From NCBI GenBank assembly GCA_002781265.1, contig PETS01000086.1, forward strand, positions 1 through 9,777: a DNA stretch of 9,777 nt, in the 5' to 3' direction. The stretch is from Candidatus Falkowbacteria bacterium CG02_land_8_20_14_3_00_36_14 (lineage in GTDB: Bacteria; Patescibacteriota; Patescibacteriia; Patescibacteriales; UM-FILTER-36-11). How positions within the stretch are numbered: the first letter of the stretch is position 1; each line of letters begins with the position of its first letter. This document shows, piece after piece, positions 1 to 4,263 of this stretch. Position numbers and translations under genes: made by a program. The notes beneath the pieces are model-generated. The model saw only the letters and a program-made list of their open reading frames with translations. It was not told the origin of the DNA and searched no databases.

Positions 1-20
1 GCGAAGCGGGCGAGAATGAC
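1..20. repeat. Right end of a GTCATTC-type dispersed element, cut by the window edge
   Basis: Ends in GAGAATGAC, the inverse of the GTCATTC end seen in the other elements, preceded by GCGAAGCGGG, which also occurs in the 50-bp unit. The rest lies outside the window. Confidence 0.5.
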
Positions 21-66
21 AGTAAAAAATTTCGGACAATGGATATGCAAAAATACTTTAAAATTA

Positions 67-1404
67 TCAAATAATATCTTCTTTAATTTCTCTAACCATC
101 AGCCCCATCGCCAGCCAAAAAAATAAAATACCGAAGTGCAAGCTCCACCACCAATGATCAGCCGTCATCATAACTATGAGAGATAATAAAATAGACGGAA
201 TAAAAAAATTATTTTTTCTTAATCCTTTTATAAAAAAATAAACCGGCAAACTTATAAAAAACAATAAGCCGATAGGCCCGGTTTCCGCCCCTACCAATAA
301 AAAAGTATTATGCGCCGGCTGATAATAATAGCTTGGCTGGCCGGCTATAATATCTTTTTGCATAGTCTGCGTAAAATTGCCAATGCCGGCCCCGAAAAGC
401 CAATGATTTTTTATCAAACCACGGGCATATTCATTTAGAGTCGCTCTTTCGGTTAAGGATTTTGCTTCCAGCCGAGTTTCTGGGAAAAAACGAGTGGATA
501 CTAAATCGCCGTAAATATTATATAAGATAAAAATCATTATGCCTGACAGTAAAATTATTTCTAAAATTATTTTCTGCTTTTTAAAATCATGATTTTTAAT
601 AAATATGCCAAGCATAGTAGAAATGCCAGCCAATAATCCAATCCAAGAGCCGCGGGAAAAAGTAAAGAACAAAGCTAAAATAAAAATAAAAAATAAAAAA
701 TAAAAAATAAAAAGTAATTTATTATTTAATTTAATATTATTGGTTTCCAGCCGAAAAGACGCGTATTGCCAAATTAAAATAATTAAACTGATTGCCAAAA
801 TCCCGCCCAGCATATTAGGATGGTCCAAGCCCCCGTAAGCGCGCAGCCATCTTTCGGGCCAAGCGCCAATTTTAACAACTTCTATAACCGACACTCCTAA
901 ATCCGACGAATTATGGAGAGCCATCCCCAGCCATTTGCTGCCAAAGCTTGATTGGGAAATAAACTGGCTAATCCCTAAAATAGCTTGGATAAGTATGCCG
1001 ACCAATAAACCGGCTAATAACTTAATTTTATTAAAATTAACGCTTACTATCAGCCAAAAAAGGCCTATGGCCAGCAAGAATCTTAAATAGGCATAAACGG
1101 CCGTGACTTTATCGGCGGCAAAAAAAATGGAAATAAAAATCATTAATTCCAAACCGGCAATCAGCCACCAGTATTTTAATTCCCAATTTTCAATTTTCAA
1201 TTTCCAATTATTCTTTTTATTATAAATAAAATTAAAAATCAATAAAATTATCAATAATATATCAGTGCCATACAAGCTGATGGTGCCGTATTCGGAGTAG
1301 CCGCCGTTAATCATGCCGGCCTTTATAATCCAGCGAGTCTGCCAGGGCAACAAAAAAACCAGCAGATACAATCCGTATTCTATTATCTTTCTAATTTTCT
1401 TCAT
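67..1404 (-). CDS. O-antigen ligase / polymerase-like membrane protein (Wzy_C/WaaL family)
   Basis: Polytopic inner-membrane protein of about 445 residues with roughly ten hydrophobic segments. The O-antigen ligase/polymerase family joins or polymerises lipid-linked glycans at the periplasmic face. Visible family marks are the region around GGLDHPNMLGG, a conserved SRGSWIGLLAG segment, and near the C-terminus LFGAGIGNF, then PAHNTFLLVGAETGPIGLL, a typical periplasmic-loop His followed by a membrane helix. I chose the ATG at 1404 (MKKIRKIIEYGLYLL), because the 28 residues obtained from an upstream ATG at 1488 are largely translated dispersed repeat (LDSGSGAG). ATGs at 1410 and 1419 are also possible, and no clear Shine-Dalgarno decides. 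Two heptamer-type repeats are read through inside it (681-715 and 1179-1210). It is last of three co-directional minus-strand genes. It ends in TGA. Ligase versus polymerase cannot be separated by sequence reading. Confidence 0.85.
   Translation of the reverse strand: MKKIRKIIEYGLYLLVFLLPWQTRWIIKAGMINGGYSEYGTISLYGTDILLIILLIFNFIYNKKNNWKLKIENWELKYWWLIAGLELMIFISIFFAADKVTAVYAYLRFLLAIGLFWLIVSVNFNKIKLLAGLLVGILIQAILGISQFISQSSFGSKWLGMALHNSSDLGVSVIEVVKIGAWPERWLRAYGGLDHPNMLGGILAISLIILIWQYASFRLETNNIKLNNKLLFIFYFLFFIFILALFFTFSRGSWIGLLAGISTMLGIFIKNHDFKKQKIILEIILLSGIMIFILYNIYGDLVSTRFFPETRLEAKSLTERATLNEYARGLIKNHWLFGAGIGNFTQTMQKDIIAGQPSYYYQPAHNTFLLVGAETGPIGLLFFISLPVYFFIKGLRKNNFFIPSILLSLIVMMTADHWWWSLHFGILFFWLAMGLMVREIKEDII
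681..715. repeat. Period-7 A-rich tandem repeat inside the O-antigen ligase gene
   Basis: T residues at 687, 694, 701, 708 and 715 separate runs of A, giving about four TAAAAAA-like heptamers. On the coding strand they are translated as a Phe/Ile/Leu/Tyr-rich membrane helix (LLFIFYFLFFIFILALFF), so the repeat is compatible with the protein. One heptamer gained or lost would shift the frame. Confidence 0.7.
1179..1210. repeat. Period-7 TTTTCAA repeat read as WKLKIENWELK in the ligase
   Basis: About four imperfect CAATTTT heptamers. On the coding strand they give residues 66-78 of the ligase (N, then WKLKIENWELKY) between two hydrophobic segments. The repeated Trp-x-Leu/Lys pattern directly reflects the DNA repeat. 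It differs by one base per unit from the AAAAATT tract ahead of uvrA. Confidence 0.7.
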
Positions 1405-1417
1405 ATTCATTATTGCC

Positions 1418-1517
1418 ATTCCGGCCCCCGAACCAGAATCCAGGGTAAGCCCGTAGCAAATATTGTTTCTATGCAAACATTTGGACATTACCGTTCCTGC
1501 CTCTAACTCCTGGATTC
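1418..1517. repeat. GC-rich palindromic repeat region at the 5' end of the ligase gene
   Basis: Hairpin ATTCCGG (1418-1424) with CCAGAAT (1433-1439), 6 of 7 paired, is the common ATTCCGGCCCCCGAA-type dispersed repeat. GAATCCAGG (1436-1444) is repeated inverted as CCTGGATTC (1509-1517). It touches the alternative start at 1419, which makes the longer N-terminus suspect. Confidence 0.55.
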
Positions 1518-1543
1518 AGACTATCCGAAAACTGCGTCCTTCT

Positions 1544-1671
1544 GTCATTCCCGCGAAAGCCTGCCTGCTCGCCTCGCTGAAGCTATGGCGAAGCGGGCCG
1601 GCAGGCAGGCGGGAATCAATAATTTGTCTAATATTAAACCTTTCTTGATTCACGATCAAGTCGGGAATGAC
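1544..1671. repeat. Compound dispersed element with perfect 10-bp inverted ends, carrying a nested 50-bp unit
   Basis: Ends GTCATTCCCG (1544-1553) and CGGGAATGAC (1662-1671) are perfect inverse copies. Inside, the hairpin GCGAAAGCGGG is split after GCGAAAG by the 50-bp unit at 1560-1609. It fills much of the 309-bp gap between the ligase and nucleotidyltransferase genes (1405-1713), in which I see no gene. Confidence 0.75.
1560..1609. repeat. Nested 50-bp palindromic unit, copy 1
   Basis: Perfect 9-bp inverted ends CCTGCCTGC and GCAGGCAGG around a 32-bp core with a smaller TCGCC/GGCGA pairing. Identical over all 50 bp to 2125-2174. The junction is uncertain by one base because host and unit share bases there. 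Confidence 0.85.
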
Positions 1672-1713
1672 AAAAAAAATAGTTTTCGGACAGCTGGAAT
1701 GACAAAAAAATTT

Positions 1714-2799
1714 TTATATATTAAATCCTCTAATCTTCTCTATCCATCTTTTTCTGTATTCCTCCCGCCGGTCATTGGCGTGCATTTTTATAATTTGATC
1801 GTTTATTGCTACTTGCCGGCCGATATTTTTCAATTCTTTTAAGGCCGCGGGCATTAATTTAATCTGCCAGCTTTGAAAATTTTTTTCCAAACCGCCGAAT
1901 AACAAATCCATTATGTCCCGATAAAAAGAAAAGTCATCCCGCTTAATCAATCTCCGGCCGGCGATATTTTTCATCCGCCAATTGGGCAAATATTCTTTTA
2001 GCCAATCATTATTGGCAATAAATTTTTCATAAGCGCTGTTGTTATTGTAAATCGGAACTAAGCCGGCCAGCCAGTAAATGAAATAAATATCATAAACCTC
2101 CTTGTCATCCTGAACGGAGTGAAGCCTGCCTGCTCGCCTCGCTGAAGCTATGGCGAAGCGGGCCGGCAGGCAGGGATCCCGTAGTTTATTTTCCTCAACG
2201 AAATTCTTCGCTCCGCTCAGAATGATGGAAGAATTTAGCATTAAATTTTTTAAATCCATGGCCTCTTCGCTGATATAAAAATTCAAGCAAATTTTATCGC
2301 GCGTTTTTCCCGGCCGGGGGCGTAAGCGCAATATTTTAGCCAAAACTACGCAAAAAAATCTAGTCAACCAGACTCTTTTTCTTTCTGTAATTATAAAAAA
2401 ATCAATATCGCTTCCATCCCTTAAATTATGCGCGCCCATAATATTGCTGACCGCCGCCATTTTCAGCCAAGGAATAAATTTAAAAACTTGCATTACCCGG
2501 AGAGCTTTTTTGAATTTTCTGTCAGTATAAATATATCTGTCCTGCCTGATTTTTATTATTTCATCTCGTCCCTGCAAAAAATAAAATCCGTCTTTATTTT
2601 CCAAAATATCGTCTATCCGATTGCTTTCCAAAACGTTCTTAACTTTTCGTAGAGACGCAAAATTTTGCGTCTCTACGCCAACATATAAAAATTTCCATAC
2701 TTCAAAATCGGTCAAAGGAAAATCAAAAATGTCAAAAAAAGCAATTGTTTTTACAATTGCCTCCTTTAATATAATATTATTTTTATTTAATTTTTCCAT
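1714..2799 (-). CDS. Nucleotidyltransferase-domain protein carrying two in-frame repeat insertions
   Basis: 361-residue protein. Residues 14-40 (FFDIFDFPLTDFEVWKFL) look like a winged-helix-type N-terminal segment. Residues 115-137 carry a polymerase-beta-like nucleotidyltransferase motif, with G129-S130-D131-x-D133 giving the metal-binding Asp pair; KICLNFYIS at about 169-177 could supply the third strand. The substrate is unknown. Two stretches look foreign. Residues 41-51 are encoded by a 30-bp perfect palindrome. Residues about 190-234 (ending ...FAIASARRAGRLHSVQDD) are encoded by an element with GTCAT-type inverted ends containing a nested 50-bp unit. The domain resumes at DIYFIYWLAGLVPIY. 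Both insertions keep the frame, so the gene may still be expressed. The ATG at 2799 is the first good start and is preceded by an AT-rich stretch. The gene lies 166 bp downstream of rmuC, so co-transcription is possible. Confidence 0.78.
   Translation of the reverse strand: MEKLNKNNIILKEAIVKTIAFFDIFDFPLTDFEVWKFLYVGVETQNFASLRKVKNVLESNRIDDILENKDGFYFLQGRDEIIKIRQDRYIYTDRKFKKALRVMQVFKFIPWLKMAAVSNIMGAHNLRDGSDIDFFIITERKRVWLTRFFCVVLAKILRLRPRPGKTRDKICLNFYISEEAMDLKNLMLNSSIILSGAKNFVEENKLRDPCLPARFAIASARRAGRLHSVQDDKEVYDIYFIYWLAGLVPIYNNNSAYEKFIANNDWLKEYLPNWRMKNIAGRRLIKRDDFSFYRDIMDLLFGGLEKNFQSWQIKLMPAALKELKNIGRQVAINDQIIKMHANDRREEYRKRWIEKIRGFNI
2104..2226. repeat. Compound dispersed element inside the nucleotidyltransferase gene
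   Basis: Left end GTCATCCTGA and right end TCAGAATGAT are imperfect inverse copies (8 of 10). Bounded this way it is 123 bp, exactly 41 codons, and has no stop in the gene's frame. The 50-bp unit sits inside, between GTGAAG and GATCCC. Confidence 0.75.
2125..2174. repeat. Nested 50-bp palindromic unit, copy 2, translated in a gene
   Basis: Identical to 1560-1609 over 50 bp. Read on the minus strand in the nucleotidyltransferase frame it gives CLPARFAIASARRAGR. It again follows an AAG of the host element. Confidence 0.85.
2648..2677. repeat. 30-bp perfect palindrome translated in the nucleotidyltransferase
   Basis: CGTAGAGACGCAAAA is followed directly by its exact reverse complement, with no loop. 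It codes for residues about 41-51 (GVETQNFASLR). Thirty bases is ten codons, so a clean insertion leaves the frame intact. Confidence 0.85.
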
Positions 2800-2837
2800 A
2801 TTTTTTTATCATCATAGAAAGAAACGTTTTTTACTCC

Positions 2838-2960
2838 CGTCATCCTGAGGAGCGTTAGCGACGAAGGATCCCGAAATTTGCACACCGTCCGTTTTGCAAC
2901 GGGATTCTTCACTCCTCCGCCATCCGCCAACAGGCGGAGGCGGATTCGTTCAGAATGACG
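2838..2960. repeat. Dispersed element between rmuC and the nucleotidyltransferase gene
   Basis: Ends CGTCATCCTGA (2838-2848) and TCAGAATGACG (2950-2960) are inverse copies with one mismatch. Inside, an 8-bp stem CCTCCGCC (2914-2921)/GGCGGAGG (2933-2940) interrupts what would otherwise read CTTCACTCC-GTTCAGAATGACG, suggesting a second type of nested hairpin. It may also damp transcription between the two genes. Confidence 0.7.
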
Positions 2961-2965
2961 ATTAG

Positions 2966-4051
2966 TTATTCTTCTTCCTCGGTCTTGGTTTTATCCAGAG
3001 CCATCGGCTCAATGGTTGATTCTTTGTCTGTAATCCTGACCACGTCTTTGTCAATTTTTTTAAATTCCTTATAAGCGCTATTATAATGGCTGACAGTCGT
3101 ATTCATACTGATGCCTAATTTTTTCATAAAGCTGTCATAGCTCATTATGTGCTTGCTTAATTTTTCCACGTTTGCCCTGATGCCTTTGGCGCTTTCTTCA
3201 ATCTGCAAAGCGCGCAGTCCCTGCAATACCGTCTGTAAATAAGCCAAGAACGAAGTGGGCGAAACAATGATCACGCGCTTGTCTTTAAAAGCGTATTCAA
3301 TCAAATCCCGCGTATTAATTTTGACCGCGCCGATTTTATTTATTAATAAATCATAATAAATGGCCTCGGAAGGAATGAACATAAAGGCAAAATCCATGGT
3401 TTTTTCCGCCGGCTTGATGTATTTGCTGGTTTCGTCAATGCGCAGCTTTAAATCCTGCTTGAATTGCTTTTCCAGTTTTTCCTTTAATTCCGCGTCATTG
3501 GTATTTAAAATTTTTTCATAATTTTCCAAAGAAAATTTTGAGTCAACGGGAATAATTTTATCCTTGACAAAAACCACCGCGTCCACGATGCTCCCGTCCT
3601 TGAAGCCGTATTGCATCTGGTATGAATTCGGGGGCAAAACGTTTTTTAAAGTTTCCTCCAGAAAATATTCCCCTAGAACTCCCCTCTGCTTCGGATTTTT
3701 TAAAATATCCTGCAGATTCTGCAGTTGCGCGGAAAAATTTATTACCTGCCTGTTGGTTTCATCCAGTTTGGTCAATCTTTCCGTGACTGCGGAAATAATT
3801 TTAGCCGACTGGCCGATTTGCGTCTGCGTGGCTTTATGGGTTTCCGACAGTTTGGCATCCATGGTTTGCCTCATATCCTTGTTCTGCTCCCTGAGTTCCC
3901 GGTTCTGCTCAACCATTTGCGCCAGCCGTTCCATGATGGCCGTTAGGCCATCTTTATGGCTTTCGTCTTTTTTACGCGTTAGCAAAAATATAATAACTAT
4001 AATACCTATTATTAGCAATATTAATAAAATTGTTATAATTTGATCTGACAT
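2966..4051 (-). CDS. rmuC: DNA recombination protein RmuC
   Basis: 361-residue RmuC family protein, shorter than the roughly 475 residues of the E. coli protein. In order: an N-terminal membrane anchor (residues about 5-24, nearly all Ile/Leu/Val) followed by RKK; a polar, coiled-coil-like region (about 35-115, rich in Glu, Gln and Lys); then the RmuC domain with KQRGVLGEYFLEETL (121-135), VDAVVFV (156-162) and PVDSKFSLENY (168-178). The last two resemble the conserved Asp...DSK of restriction-endonuclease-fold nucleases. RmuC proteins limit inversions and repeat-associated rearrangement in E. coli; the exact activity is inferred, not shown. The start ATG at 4051 gives the anchor directly. 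The acidic tail (EEEE) is typical. It is divergent from uvrA, with 212 bp between the start codons. Confidence 0.9.
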   Translation of the reverse strand: MSDQIITILLILLIIGIIVIIFLLTRKKDESHKDGLTAIMERLAQMVEQNRELREQNKDMRQTMDAKLSETHKATQTQIGQSAKIISAVTERLTKLDETNRQVINFSAQLQNLQDILKNPKQRGVLGEYFLEETLKNVLPPNSYQMQYGFKDGSIVDAVVFVKDKIIPVDSKFSLENYEKILNTNDAELKEKLEKQFKQDLKLRIDETSKYIKPAEKTMDFAFMFIPSEAIYYDLLINKIGAVKINTRDLIEYAFKDKRVIIVSPTSFLAYLQTVLQGLRALQIEESAKGIRANVEKLSKHIMSYDSFMKKLGISMNTTVSHYNSAYKEFKKIDKDVVRITDKESTIEPMALDKTKTEEEE

Positions 4052-4063
4052 AAATTATAGATG

Positions 4064-4139
4064 AATAATGAATTATGAAGTATGAATTATGGGGCTATAT
4101 TTCAAATATTAAATTATTCTTTATTCATAATTCATTATT
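4064..4139. repeat. 16-bp perfect inverted repeat between rmuC and uvrA
   Basis: AATAATGAATTATGAA (4064-4079) and its reverse complement (4124-4139) enclose 44 bp. Both arms are built of the simple AATTATGA motif. It lies in the 5' region of rmuC and upstream of the uvrA promoter. Role unknown. Confidence 0.65.
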
Positions 4140-4174
4140 AATAGTTTACCAATAATAATCAAACCCCGCAACTC

Positions 4175-4203
4175 TTGCCTATATCTTTTTTTTAATGTAT
4201 AAT
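4175..4203 (+). promoter_or_regulatory. Sigma70-type promoter of uvrA
   Basis: A -35 TTGCCT (4175-4180) and a perfect -10 TATAAT (4198-4203) are separated by exactly 17 bp. Transcription would start near 4210, giving a leader of about 54 nt that ends in the AAAAATT heptamer tract. No LexA-like operator was seen around it. Confidence 0.65.
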
Positions 4204-4226
4204 ATTATTCATTGTTTCAAGGTTTT

Positions 4227-4258
4227 AAAAATTAAAAAATTAAAAATTAAAAATTAAA
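4227..4258. repeat. AAAAATT heptamer tract immediately upstream of uvrA
   Basis: About four AAAAATT units with one extra A, ending 5 bp before the uvrA ATG. The tract occupies the place of a Shine-Dalgarno sequence; an A-rich unstructured leader may serve ribosome access instead. It is related to the period-7 repeats in the ligase gene. Confidence 0.65.
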
Positions 4259-4263
4259 AGAAT

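Noticed and set aside
1405..1488. 28-residue N-terminal extension of the ligase from ATG 1488
   Set aside because: It translates a GC-rich palindromic repeat (LDSGSGAG) and precedes a normal MKK-type membrane protein start.
1544..2226. CRISPR array
   Set aside because: The repeats are few, palindromic, irregularly spaced, nested and partly inside genes; there are no spacers or cas genes.
3564..4043. Long plus-strand open frame opposite rmuC
   Set aside because: Cys/Ser-rich shadow of a strongly supported gene; no domain recognisable.
4054..4059. TATAAT on the minus strand just ahead of rmuC
   Set aside because: It ends only 2 bp before the start codon, so transcription would begin inside the gene; the true promoter is probably further upstream.
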